Positions 7,499-16,464 of a DNA stretch of 64,000 nt are shown here, piece after piece. This DNA comes from Pseudomonadota bacterium (lineage in GTDB: Bacteria > Desulfobacterota > Desulfobacteria > Desulfobacterales > JAHIVH01). The stretch's first letter is position 1. Every line of letters starts with the position of its first letter. The position numbers and the translations under genes are program-made. The notes beneath the pieces were generated by a model that was not told the origin of the DNA, ran no database searches, and saw only the letters and a list, made by a program, of their open reading frames with translations. The DNA lies in the NCBI GenBank assembly GCA_018816735.1, contig JAHIVH010000113.1:1-64000 (forward strand), read 5' to 3'.

Positions 7499-10400
7499 AT
7501 GATTTTTGAAGACGACGAAACCCTGCAAATGTATGTCGAGGAATCGTTGGAGCATCTTTCTGATATTGAAGATGATCTTCTGATAATTGAAGATCAAGGC
7601 AAAAATATTGATGAAGAACTCGTGAATAACGTTTTCAGAGCTGCCCATTCCATTAAAGGTGGTGCCGGATTTATGGGGCTCACGACCATCAAGGAACTCT
7701 CCCATAATGTTGAAAATATTCTGGGAATGATCAGAACCAGAGAAATGGTTCCTGAACCTCATATTGTCAGTATTCTCTTAAAAGCCTTTGATAAACTGAG
7801 AGAACTCATCAGTAATATTGCAACAAGCAACGATCAGGATGTTAAAGTTCATATCGATGCGCTTGTCAGTCTGACAACAGACTCTTTGCCTGAGAATGAA
7901 AAACAAACAGTCACAAAAATCATGACCATTTCCCCACCGGGTAGCCGTTCAACCATCCAGACATCACAGTTTGATATCGACCAGGCTGTCAAGGAAGGTA
8001 AATACATTTATCTTATCGAATATGACATGATCAAGGATATTCAGAAAAAAAACAAAAATCCCATTGAAGTCATGAATTCCATGATCAACAGCGGTGTGAT
8101 CCTTGAGACAAAAATCGATATTGAGTCTGTGGGGACACTTGAGGAAAAAGGGCCTGTACGACTGCCGTTTATTGTTCTTTTTGCATCGATCATCGAACCG
8201 GATATGATGACCGTTCTGGTAGAAATTGAAGAAAAATATATTCACTCCATAACAGGTGAAATGATATCGGACGATTCAGGTCAGACAAATGAAAAAATAT
8301 CTGAGAAAAAGGAAATTATAACCGAAAGTGAACAAGCTCCTGCTCAGAAAAAGATCGAGATCAAACCCCAGACTGCTGGTACAAAAAAGAAAAAACAGCC
8401 TCCCAAAAAAGAGTCTGTAAAAACCATAAAACAAGAAATAAAAACGCTTGAAATCGAAAAAGAAGAGGATCAGACAAATGATAACAAAACATCATCTGCC
8501 TCAACCCCTCAATCTTCCTTGAGAGTCAATATCAACCTTTTGGATACACTCATGACGCTTGCAGGTGAACTGGTCCTCAGCAGAAACCAGCTTATGCAAA
8601 GCATAACAGCAAAAAATGACCGGGCAATTGAGATATCGAGTCAGCGCATAGACATGATCACCTCTGAACTTCAAGAGGCCATTATGCGAACGCGAATGCA
8701 GCCCATCTCGAATGTGTTTAACAAATTCACCAGAGTGGTCCGGGATCTGTCTAACCAGCTCAATAAAGACGTTAATCTGACAATGACCGGAAAAGATGTT
8801 GAACTGGATAAAACAATTATTGAGGCTATCAACGATCCTTTGACGCATCTGGTACGAAATGCCGTTGATCACGGGATAGAACGCCCTGAAGAAAGGATGC
8901 AGAAAGGAAAAAATCCCACAGGTGAAATTGTATTAAAAGCTTATCACGAAGCTGGTCAGGTTAATATTGAAATAAATGATGACGGAAAAGGCCTGGACGG
9001 AGAAATGCTCTCCGCATCCGCTGTAAAAAAAGGATTATTAAGCGAGCAACAAATACTTGAATTGTCTGAAAAAGAAAAAATTTCCCTCATTTTTCTACCC
9101 GGGTTTTCAACTGCAAAAGAAGTCACAGACGTATCAGGAAGAGGCGTTGGAATGGATGTTGTTAAAACCAACCTGGATAAGCTTGGCGGTATCGTTGATA
9201 TCGATTCCGAGCCTGGGCATGGGACGACCATCCGAATCAAACTTCCGTTAACCCTGGCGATCATCCCCAGCCAGATCATTTCCGTTGGGAATGAAAGATA
9301 TGCCATTCCTCAAGTTAACCTGGATGAACTTTTAAGGATACCGGCATCACAGGTCAAAGAGCGAATAGAAAAAGTTGGTAACGCAGAAGTTGTCAGGTTA
9401 AGAGGCACCCTTTTACCCCTCCTCAATCTTTCACATGTCCTTGAGATTGATCAGTCGTTTGTCCATCCTGAAACCGGTGAAGTTGTGCAAGAAAGGCGTA
9501 GAGAAATAGCAGACAGAAGATCCCTGAAAACCCCCAAATTTTACAATGAAAAAGAAATGCCACCCGAGGAAAAAGAACTCTCCACGAGTGCAGAGGATGA
9601 AGAAAAAAGAAAGCATACCGATCGGAGATATCGTGCGGCCAGTGCAATTAATATTGCAGTCGTATCTGCCGGCCCATTTAAATATGGTCTTGTGGTAGAC
9701 AAGCTTCATGATTCAGAAGAAATTGTTGTCAAGCCAATTGGCAGACATCTGAAAGACTGTGAAGGATATGCCGGTGCAACGATCATGGGGGACGGAAAAG
9801 TTGCTCTGATACTCGATGTGGCAAGCCTTGCAAGGATGGCCTCTCTATCATCCCTTGAGGGAACAGACAGGGTTTCAGGTGAAGAAAAGAAAACCAGAGA
9901 AAAAGAACTCGCCCAAAAAGACAGAACATCTCTTCTCCTTTTCAAAAACAGCGAAAAAGAACATTTTGCAGCACCACTCAATCTGGTGGAACGGATTGAA
10001 AGAATTAAGGCCGCAGATATTGAAACTGTGGGGGGTAGAAAAGTTGTACAATACAGAGGAGGATCATTACCCCTTTATGAACTGAATGAGGTGGCCAAAG
10101 TTAGTCCGCTTCCTGATAAGCAACAATATGAAGTTATTGTATTCAAAATTGTCGGTAAAGAAATCGGTCTGATGGTAACGCCTCCTGTAGATGCTGTTGA
10201 GGTCAATCTGAATATTGATGCGACCACGTTAAAACAAACCGGGATCATGGGATCATTGATTGTTGCAAACCACACAACACTGATGGTTGATATTTTTGAA
10301 ATCATAAAAACCCTGAATCCGGAATGGTTCAAGGATAAAGGAATTGAAAAAGTTACTGAACGGGCTGATGGTCAATCGTTGGGGAAAATACTTTTTGCAG

Positions 10401-10753
10401 AAGACTCCGCTTTTTTTCGAGGCCAGGTCGAAGGTTTCTTAGTTGACGACGGGTATGAGGTACTCACTGCCGAAGATGGCGAGGAAGCATGGAGTCTCCT
10501 GGAAAGCCATGTTGATGAAATCATGCTCGTCCTTACAGATCTTGAAATGCCCAAAATGGACGGATTCCAATTAACCAAAAAAATTAAAAATAACAGCCGT
10601 TTTTCACATCTTACCGTTATCGCACTCACATCGCTTGCCGCTGAAGAGGATGTGGCAAAAGGCAAATCCGTTGGTATTGACGATTATCAAATCAAGCTTG
10701 ACAGAGAAAAATTACTGGAAAGAATAAGCTACTATATTTCTGTTCGCGATTGA
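7499..10753 (+). CDS. cheA: Hybrid chemotaxis histidine kinase CheA with C-terminal receiver
   Basis: Core kinase of a chemosensory complex, 1084 residues. An Hpt domain (1-110) carries the phospho-acceptor His50 in FRAAHSIKGGAGFMG. A divergent P2-like region and a Lys/Glu/Gln-rich linker (about 260-335) follow. The dimerisation domain is at about 340-400. The ATPase has the N box LVRNAVDHGIE (about 452) and the glycine motifs DDGKGLD and GRGVGMDVVK. Two CheW-like regions come next (about 585-780 and 815-940), the first interrupted by a charged insert. A receiver domain ends the protein (about 958-1080; Asp in LVLTDLEMP, Lys in QIKLD). The start follows GGAGG. It heads the cheA-W-B-R-HEAT operon. 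The fused receiver suggests a phosphate sink or extra output instead of classical CheY-only signalling. Confidence 0.95.
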   Translation: MIFEDDETLQMYVEESLEHLSDIEDDLLIIEDQGKNIDEELVNNVFRAAHSIKGGAGFMGLTTIKELSHNVENILGMIRTREMVPEPHIVSILLKAFDKLRELISNIATSNDQDVKVHIDALVSLTTDSLPENEKQTVTKIMTISPPGSRSTIQTSQFDIDQAVKEGKYIYLIEYDMIKDIQKKNKNPIEVMNSMINSGVILETKIDIESVGTLEEKGPVRLPFIVLFASIIEPDMMTVLVEIEEKYIHSITGEMISDDSGQTNEKISEKKEIITESEQAPAQKKIEIKPQTAGTKKKKQPPKKESVKTIKQEIKTLEIEKEEDQTNDNKTSSASTPQSSLRVNINLLDTLMTLAGELVLSRNQLMQSITAKNDRAIEISSQRIDMITSELQEAIMRTRMQPISNVFNKFTRVVRDLSNQLNKDVNLTMTGKDVELDKTIIEAINDPLTHLVRNAVDHGIERPEERMQKGKNPTGEIVLKAYHEAGQVNIEINDDGKGLDGEMLSASAVKKGLLSEQQILELSEKEKISLIFLPGFSTAKEVTDVSGRGVGMDVVKTNLDKLGGIVDIDSEPGHGTTIRIKLPLTLAIIPSQIISVGNERYAIPQVNLDELLRIPASQVKERIEKVGNAEVVRLRGTLLPLLNLSHVLEIDQSFVHPETGEVVQERRREIADRRSLKTPKFYNEKEMPPEEKELSTSAEDEEKRKHTDRRYRAASAINIAVVSAGPFKYGLVVDKLHDSEEIVVKPIGRHLKDCEGYAGATIMGDGKVALILDVASLARMASLSSLEGTDRVSGEEKKTREKELAQKDRTSLLLFKNSEKEHFAAPLNLVERIERIKAADIETVGGRKVVQYRGGSLPLYELNEVAKVSPLPDKQQYEVIVFKIVGKEIGLMVTPPVDAVEVNLNIDATTLKQTGIMGSLIVANHTTLMVDIFEIIKTLNPEWFKDKGIEKVTERADGQSLGKILFAEDSAFFRGQVEGFLVDDGYEVLTAEDGEEAWSLLESHVDEIMLVLTDLEMPKMDGFQLTKKIKNNSRFSHLTVIALTSLAAEEDVAKGKSVGIDDYQIKLDREKLLERISYYISVRD

Positions 10754-10853
10754 TGCTGTTTTTTAAAGGAGTTTACAGGGACCTGACAAACAGAAAACCA
10801 GGAATAGGATATTCCATACAATCCGCCTGATGAATGGGTTTTTGGAGGAATTA

Positions 10854-11306
10854 ATGAAAAAAACGGATTCGAAAAAAAGCAATAACAACATGCTTGAACT
10901 TGCCACGTTTTATGTCAGTGACGCCTTGTGTGGTATTGATATCCTAAAAATACAGGAAATTAATAAACATACAGTTGTCACTGCCGTACCTCAGTCAGCT
11001 GAATATGTCCAGGGTGTTTTAAATCTTCGCGGCAGGATTGTAACCATTATTGATCTTGGCATTAAACTGGGATTATCCCCTATAAAAAAGAATAAGGATA
11101 ACAGAAATATAATTGTTGATTCTCAGGATGAGCAAATAGGTCTTCTGGTCGATTGTATCAGTGACGTTATGATTGCTGATGCAGATAAGATTGAACAAGC
11201 CCCTGCCAATATTGGAGGTGTTCAAGGTAAGTATTTTGAAGGTGTGTTTAAAACAGATAACAGTCTTATTGGCATTCTTGATATAGAGGAAGTCCTGAAG
11301 GAATAA
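10854..11306 (+). CDS. cheW: Chemotaxis coupling protein CheW
   Basis: CheW links chemoreceptors to CheA. The protein (150 residues from this start) has the family landmarks ATFYVSDALCGIDILKIQEI, the NLRGRIVTIIDLGIKLGL block that forms the receptor/CheA interface, and DCISDVMIADADKIEQAP. I start it at 10854 because GGAGG lies five bases upstream; an in-frame ATG at 10830 lacks a site. It lies 100 bases after cheA. Together with the two CheW-like regions inside CheA this gives three coupling modules in the system. Confidence 0.94.
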   Translation: MKKTDSKKSNNNMLELATFYVSDALCGIDILKIQEINKHTVVTAVPQSAEYVQGVLNLRGRIVTIIDLGIKLGLSPIKKNKDNRNIIVDSQDEQIGLLVDCISDVMIADADKIEQAPANIGGVQGKYFEGVFKTDNSLIGILDIEEVLKE

Positions 11307-11442
11307 GCAGGGAGATATGAAGAATGCTCCGCATGCGTGCCTGGAATCATTATAACCCGGCAGATAAAGTGAAGCACTCGCCCCATTTCTATTATGCACA
11401 CCCATAACCCATTAAGATAGAAACTTTGAAAGGTATTTTGTT

Positions 11443-12612
11443 TTGGAGCCAATAAGAGTTCTGGTAGTAGACGACACCATCATCTTCAGAAAAATTGTAA
11501 GCGATGTCCTTTCAGAAATTCCACACGTTGAAGTTGTCGGCACAGCGAACAACGGTAAAATAGCCATTTCAAAAATTGCCTCATTGAATCCGGATTTGTT
11601 AACTCTTGATATTGAAATGCCTGAAGTAAACGGCTTGAAGGTGCTCGAATACATTCAAGACAGTGCACCTCATGTCGGTGCAATCATGCTGAGCACACTC
11701 ACTCAGGAAGGGAGTGAAATGACCATCAAAGCCTTGGAGCTTGGTGCATTCGATTTTATTCCCAAACCCCAATCCGGTACCATGCATGAAAATATGGAAA
11801 ATGTCAGGCATCAATTAATTCCTATGATCAATGCATTTACAAGACGTCGTGAAATCCAGAACATTCTTAGAGGAAAAGCTCCGAAAGCAGAATTTTCCAG
11901 CCGAAAACCTGCATCACCAACAGGTTCGCCATTGGGAAAAATTTTTCACCCCATTTCCGAAAGGCTCAAACCATCTCAAAAATCTGTTAAAAGACCTGTC
12001 AGCCTAAAACGTCATACAAATTTTCAAGGATCAGAAATCGTCGCAATCGGAATCTCCACAGGCGGACCAAAAGCACTTGCTCACATGATGCCCAAGCTCC
12101 CTGAAAATATAGGTGTTCCCATTGTAATTGTTCAGCATATGCCCCCGCTTTTCACACAATCTCTTGCTAAAAGTCTGGACGCAAAATGTTCAATAAGCGT
12201 CAAGGAAGCAGTCGATGGCGAGACACTTTCCCCCAATACAGCGTTGATCGCACCCGGCGGTAAACAAATGAAAATCGTTGCAGGGGCTGATGGAACAAAC
12301 AGAATCATTAAAATCACAAACGACCCGCCTGAAAACAGCTGTAAACCTTCTGCCGATTATCTGTTCAGATCAATAGGCCAGCTCTATTTAGGCAGAGCAA
12401 CAGGCGTGATCATGACAGGCATGGGCTCAGACGGTCATTTAGGCCTGATCACAATGAAAGAACACGGCGCATTCATTATCGCCCAGAATGAAGCAACCTG
12501 TACTGTATACGGCATGCCAAAAGAGCCCATTGAATCGAATATCGTTGATGTTGTGGCCTCTCTTGATGAAATTGCTGACGAAATTAAAAAGACCATTAAA
12601 AGGATTCGATAG
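11443..12612 (+). CDS. cheB: Chemotaxis methylesterase/response regulator CheB
   Basis: CheB removes methyl groups from (and deamidates) chemoreceptors when phosphorylated by CheA. The 389-residue protein has an N-terminal receiver (VLVVDD near residue 7, acceptor Asp about 55 in LLTLDIEMP, Lys in FIPKPQ). A linker and the esterase domain follow, with catalytic Ser in GISTGGP (about 203), His in VQHMPP (about 231) and Asp in MTGMGSDG (about 328). The start is TTG, ten bases after AAAGG. It lies between cheW and cheR. No receptor is encoded here, so the receptors it acts on lie elsewhere. Confidence 0.95.
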   Translation: MEPIRVLVVDDTIIFRKIVSDVLSEIPHVEVVGTANNGKIAISKIASLNPDLLTLDIEMPEVNGLKVLEYIQDSAPHVGAIMLSTLTQEGSEMTIKALELGAFDFIPKPQSGTMHENMENVRHQLIPMINAFTRRREIQNILRGKAPKAEFSSRKPASPTGSPLGKIFHPISERLKPSQKSVKRPVSLKRHTNFQGSEIVAIGISTGGPKALAHMMPKLPENIGVPIVIVQHMPPLFTQSLAKSLDAKCSISVKEAVDGETLSPNTALIAPGGKQMKIVAGADGTNRIIKITNDPPENSCKPSADYLFRSIGQLYLGRATGVIMTGMGSDGHLGLITMKEHGAFIIAQNEATCTVYGMPKEPIESNIVDVVASLDEIADEIKKTIKRIR

Positions 12613-12623
12613 GTCACTTTAAA

Positions 12624-13469
12624 ATGATCAAAATCACTCCAACTGAATTCAGCAATTTCACAAAATATATTCTTGATATATCAGGCATTTCTCTTGATAC
12701 GGGAAAAGAATATTTGCTTGAAACAAGGCTTTCACCCTTGTTTAGCGCATTAGGCTGCACATCTTTCGATCAGCTTTACCGGATTGCAAAAGCCGAACCC
12801 AGTAAGGAAATCGAAAAAAAAATAATTGACGCCATATCAACCAATGAAACCTACTTTTTCAGAGATGTAACACCTTTTGAGCTTCTTCAACACAAAATAC
12901 TTCCGGATTTAATTGATAAGCGGACAAGAAAACACACATTAACGTCCCCTGTAAATATCCGTTTCTGGAGTGCAGCCAACTCCACCGGGCAGGAACTATA
13001 CAGCATTGCAATGGTCATAAAGGAGCTTTATCTTGACAGCAATAAATATCAAGTGAGTATCCTGGGAACAGATATATCCGATAAAGCAATTGCCTATGCA
13101 AGCTATGGGAAATATAATAAATTCGAGATATCAAGAGGATTGCCGCAAAACAGGCTTAATAAATATTTTAATCAGGCGGAAAACGAATGCTGGCGCGTAA
13201 AGGATGAGCTTAGAGCAATGGTATCCTTTAAAAAAATGAATCTCATGAAATCATTTGCGGGATTTGGGAAATTTGACATTATCTTCTGTCGAAATGTGGC
13301 CATCTACTTTACGCAGGAAACCAGAAAAGAACTCTATAAAAAAATGGCCAGCGTACTGGAACCTGATGGCTATCTGATTATTGGCGCCACTGAATCGCTG
13401 ATGAATGATACGGATTTATTCAAACCCCATCGGTATTTAAGATCCGTGTTTTACCAACTGAATTCGTGA
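12624..13469 (+). CDS. cheR: Chemotaxis protein methyltransferase CheR
   Basis: CheR methylates glutamates on chemoreceptors using SAM. The 281-residue protein shows the N-terminal helical domain, the family block STNETYFFRDVTPFE, SAANSTGQELYSIA at the SAM site, ILGTDISDKAI, and the C-terminal FDIIFCRNVAIYF...LIIGATESL. In most CheR proteins the SAM loop reads SAGCSTGEEPYS and the later motif RNVLIYF; here AANSTGQELYS and RNVAIYF are variants, but the fold signature is intact. It starts eleven bases after cheB and has no TPR extension. Confidence 0.94.
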   Translation: MIKITPTEFSNFTKYILDISGISLDTGKEYLLETRLSPLFSALGCTSFDQLYRIAKAEPSKEIEKKIIDAISTNETYFFRDVTPFELLQHKILPDLIDKRTRKHTLTSPVNIRFWSAANSTGQELYSIAMVIKELYLDSNKYQVSILGTDISDKAIAYASYGKYNKFEISRGLPQNRLNKYFNQAENECWRVKDELRAMVSFKKMNLMKSFAGFGKFDIIFCRNVAIYFTQETRKELYKKMASVLEPDGYLIIGATESLMNDTDLFKPHRYLRSVFYQLNS

Positions 13470-13542
13470 ATCCTGAAAAATTCAGGGAACAACCATTAAA
13501 AAGGCAAACCCGTTAACTGCTTATCATAAATGGACAGATCAC

Positions 13543-15216
13543 ATGCCCGCTTTTTCCGAAAAAGACTTTTTAAAAGAACTCCTATACTGTCTTGAAAAAT
13601 CTGATCTCATCAAGGCAAAGGCATTGCTTCAATACACGCCTTTGACCACTGCCCAAGCCCAATTGATTGTCGTAACAAAAATCAACGACACAAAAACCGA
13701 AATAACCTATCCCCTTATGGAACTTTTATTCGAAATGGCGGATCTGGAAAAATCGGTACACGATAAGCTCTATGAAATAATTGTATCAAGACTCTATAAT
13801 AAGCCGAACCTGATTCTGGATGCCATCAGTAATAAAAACCTGAAAAACAAGTCTGTCTATATCAGGCTGGCAGGTGATCTTAAATGCCAGGATGCTGTTC
13901 CGATAATAGAAAACATCCTCCAGAATGAGACAGATAAAACGACCATTATTACCGCATTGCAATCTGCCAGCGCCTTGAAGTCGGAATCCAGCATCCCTGC
14001 TATTGGAAAATACATCGGATTCGTTGATAAAGACATTAACAAAGAAGCCATTCATGCCATTGGTGAACTGAATCCTATAAAATCAGTTCGTATTTTAACC
14101 GGTTCATTGGGGAAAAAAGGCGGGGATACCGATATTCTGATCATTGAAACCCTGGCTGAGCTGAAAACCCAGGAAGCCATGGACACACTTTGTGAAATTC
14201 TTGGATCACAACTGACAGATATACGTAATGCAGCTCTGAGCAGCCTGATAAAGCTTGGTGAAAGATCTGTCCCCACAATTCTTTCACATTTGGACACCGA
14301 TAATGAAGATGCATTAATTCATATGCTCACTACGCTGGGGCATATTGGCGATGTATCTGCATTGCCCGGAATCCAGAAAATTCTATCTATAAAATCTGAT
14401 AATCCCAATGTAAGGTTTGCTGTTTTTGAAGCCATGGGAAGGTTGCCTTCTTCCAAATCCGCCATCAGTCTAGCCAAAGGACTTGAAGATCCGGTTGAAC
14501 AGGTCCGGATGGCAGCAGCAAAAGCCATAGACAATAACCTTTCAAGTGTTCTTGTGGGCGGTTTAAAAAATATTGTTGAATCCAAAGATGAACAGGCGAA
14601 TCATGTTGTCTCTGCATTGATAGATGCTGGCGCGGATAATATCTTCAGCACATTGCTCGAGTCCGATGCATTTAAAGATCTTGCCACGGATTATATTGCC
14701 AAAAATGCACACCCGGACACGAAAAAACATTTTATTTCTATCCTGGAATCACAGAATAAAACAGATCTTGTCCAGAAAATAGAAAAAATTTCACCTCCGG
14801 CTGCTACAGGTGAAAAAAAGGTGATTTACGTGGTGGATGATTCAAAAATGATGTTAAAGGTATATATTAAAAAACTTCATGAGATGGGATACAAACCCAT
14901 AACATTCGAGTTTCCGGCAGAAGTATTGAAAACCATAAAATCCGAAAAGCCGGACCTCATTATAACTGACCTGAACATGCCGGTAATAAATGGTATGCAA
15001 TTATCAAAGACGGTTCGGACGCTATATTCTTCCAGGGAACTACCGATCCTCATGATCACCACTCAAAGTGATTTTATCGGACAGTCAAGCACCGGGGATG
15101 ACGCCCGAATCAGAGAAGAGGATTTGGCCAAGGCGGGTGTAAATAGCGTCCTTCATAAACCGTTTACTGACGAAGCGCTATCGGCAACTATATCAAAGCT
15201 AATATCCGGAAAGTAA
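13543..15216 (+). CDS. HEAT-repeat protein with C-terminal receiver domain
   Basis: A 557-residue protein. The first three quarters are helical repeats of the HEAT/PBS-lyase type, with recurrent segments such as VPIIENILQNETDKTTIITALQ, MDTLCEILGSQLTDIRNAAL and ISLAKGLEDPVEQVRMAAAKAI. The last 130 residues are a receiver domain: VIYVVDDSKMMLKVY, acceptor Asp about 476 in IITDLNMP, Thr in MITTQS, Lys in LHKPF. It closes the che operon, 73 bases after cheR. The likely reading is that CheA phosphorylates the receiver and the HEAT scaffold passes the signal to a partner, replacing a free CheY. The target is unknown. Confidence 0.85.
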   Translation: MPAFSEKDFLKELLYCLEKSDLIKAKALLQYTPLTTAQAQLIVVTKINDTKTEITYPLMELLFEMADLEKSVHDKLYEIIVSRLYNKPNLILDAISNKNLKNKSVYIRLAGDLKCQDAVPIIENILQNETDKTTIITALQSASALKSESSIPAIGKYIGFVDKDINKEAIHAIGELNPIKSVRILTGSLGKKGGDTDILIIETLAELKTQEAMDTLCEILGSQLTDIRNAALSSLIKLGERSVPTILSHLDTDNEDALIHMLTTLGHIGDVSALPGIQKILSIKSDNPNVRFAVFEAMGRLPSSKSAISLAKGLEDPVEQVRMAAAKAIDNNLSSVLVGGLKNIVESKDEQANHVVSALIDAGADNIFSTLLESDAFKDLATDYIAKNAHPDTKKHFISILESQNKTDLVQKIEKISPPAATGEKKVIYVVDDSKMMLKVYIKKLHEMGYKPITFEFPAEVLKTIKSEKPDLIITDLNMPVINGMQLSKTVRTLYSSRELPILMITTQSDFIGQSSTGDDARIREEDLAKAGVNSVLHKPFTDEALSATISKLISGK

Positions 15217-15517
15217 TCCCCCTGGGCATTCTTCCCCTGTTTTTGGCATATTTTGTCATCACTTTTGACATTTTATGTCAGTCTCGGCATGAATTTCAAT
15301 AACAGCGTTTCGCAACCATGCAATTTTACTTAATCTTTAGAAAAGATGGCCTTTGCACGCTTTTTGCATTATTTGGATTGAAAGGGTAAAGCGTATTGTA
15401 CACCATGGATATTGACTTTCAACGATGCGTGGGATAAATAATTAAAAATTTAAAAATGATTCACTCTTGATTCAACCGGATATGCGCTGCCCGAAACCTG
15501 AAGTCTGAGGTGGTGGT
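15217..15517. other. Intergenic region between the che operon and an exported protein gene
   Basis: About 300 bases without an ORF. Apart from the sigma-54-like motif at 15353-15369, it contains two near-direct copies of a TTTTGNCAT-type word (around 15244-15275), which could be coincidental. No terminator hairpin follows the HEAT gene, so readthrough from the che operon cannot be excluded. Confidence 0.35.
15353..15369 (+). promoter_or_regulatory. Weak sigma-54-like promoter motif
   Basis: TTGCACGCTTTTTGCAT fits TGGCACG-N4-TTGCAT at every informative base except the first G of the -24 GG doublet, which is T. That doublet is normally near-invariant, so this is either a weak promoter or chance. 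It would start transcription near 15381, giving a 140-base leader to the gene at 15521. Confidence 0.3.
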
Positions 15518-15520
15518 TTG

Positions 15521-16396
15521 ATGAAAATACCAAAAAATAATTTTTTTTCCATTATCACCATCCTGCTTATCGTTTTTCAGAGTTTTATTTTTAATAAAAG
15601 TTCCCTTGCCAATACCAGCATTAAAAATGGCACCCCCAAACCAGATGACCCAAACCAACCGTTCATGCCTGAAGGGGAAGTTGGCAACACCTATTCTTTA
15701 AAAGCCTTGCTTTCAGACAATATTACTGAAGAAAACACCATTTATTTCAGAGGAAATTACAGGGAAGGTGATGGCATCACCCACCAATTCATGGAGCAAC
15801 TCACATATAACATTTTAAAAAATATCACTTCCGTTGATGATATCGATCCATCCAATCCCTATCGGGGAAGAGAATGCCTTTTATCAGAAATTTACCAGTA
15901 TGCCATGTTTGAGGGGGAAATAAGGGAAAACAATTATATCAAAAGACGGTTGGCAACCGGAGCCGTTATTGATTCTGCCATGATATTATTCGAAAAAACA
16001 GACGCATACAAACATCTGAAAAAATTTGAGCAGACCCTTTCAAAATATTTCATCATCGAATTTCGTAGAGATATAGCAAGCGAGAAGGCGATGTTTTATC
16101 TACCTGGAAAAAGACCGTCATCCAAAGCAAAAGATAAAACGCTTTACAACGTTTCCTTGTCAACCCTTTTTTATTCAAGCACGGATTCTTTCAAAGGATA
16201 CTATTCTCTGGAATTGAATTGCCATTATCTGGGAACCCAGACAAGCACACTTTATGATTTTGGTAAAAATGAACTGAAATTCAGGGTGAAAAATAAATCC
16301 CTGGATATGTACCTCTCATCCAATATTGATTTTACCGCAATCCACGATAATGATGGCGTTGATACATTTTTATTAAGGATGCTGTTTAATTACTAA
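15521..16396 (+). CDS. Exported hypothetical protein
   Basis: A protein of about 291 residues that I do not recognise. It begins with a Sec-type signal peptide: basic start, the hydrophobic stretch FFSIITILLIVFQSFIF and a likely cleavage near SLANTS. The mature part is hydrophilic. Its last 100 residues alternate like beta strands (YNVSLSTLFYSSTDSFKGYYSLELNCHYLG) and end in an aromatic residue (LLRMLFNY), as in small outer membrane barrels. A periplasmic or outer membrane location is therefore likely. I use ATG 15521, after GAGGTGGTGG; a TTG one codon earlier is equally possible. It stands alone between the che operon and a convergent gene. Confidence 0.6.
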   Translation: MKIPKNNFFSIITILLIVFQSFIFNKSSLANTSIKNGTPKPDDPNQPFMPEGEVGNTYSLKALLSDNITEENTIYFRGNYREGDGITHQFMEQLTYNILKNITSVDDIDPSNPYRGRECLLSEIYQYAMFEGEIRENNYIKRRLATGAVIDSAMILFEKTDAYKHLKKFEQTLSKYFIIEFRRDIASEKAMFYLPGKRPSSKAKDKTLYNVSLSTLFYSSTDSFKGYYSLELNCHYLGTQTSTLYDFGKNELKFRVKNKSLDMYLSSNIDFTAIHDNDGVDTFLLRMLFNY

Positions 16397-16464
16397 TTCA
16401 GTAAATCCCCCTATTTTTTTCCATCTTCAGCAATACGGGGAACAATATCCAAATCCATTATTCC

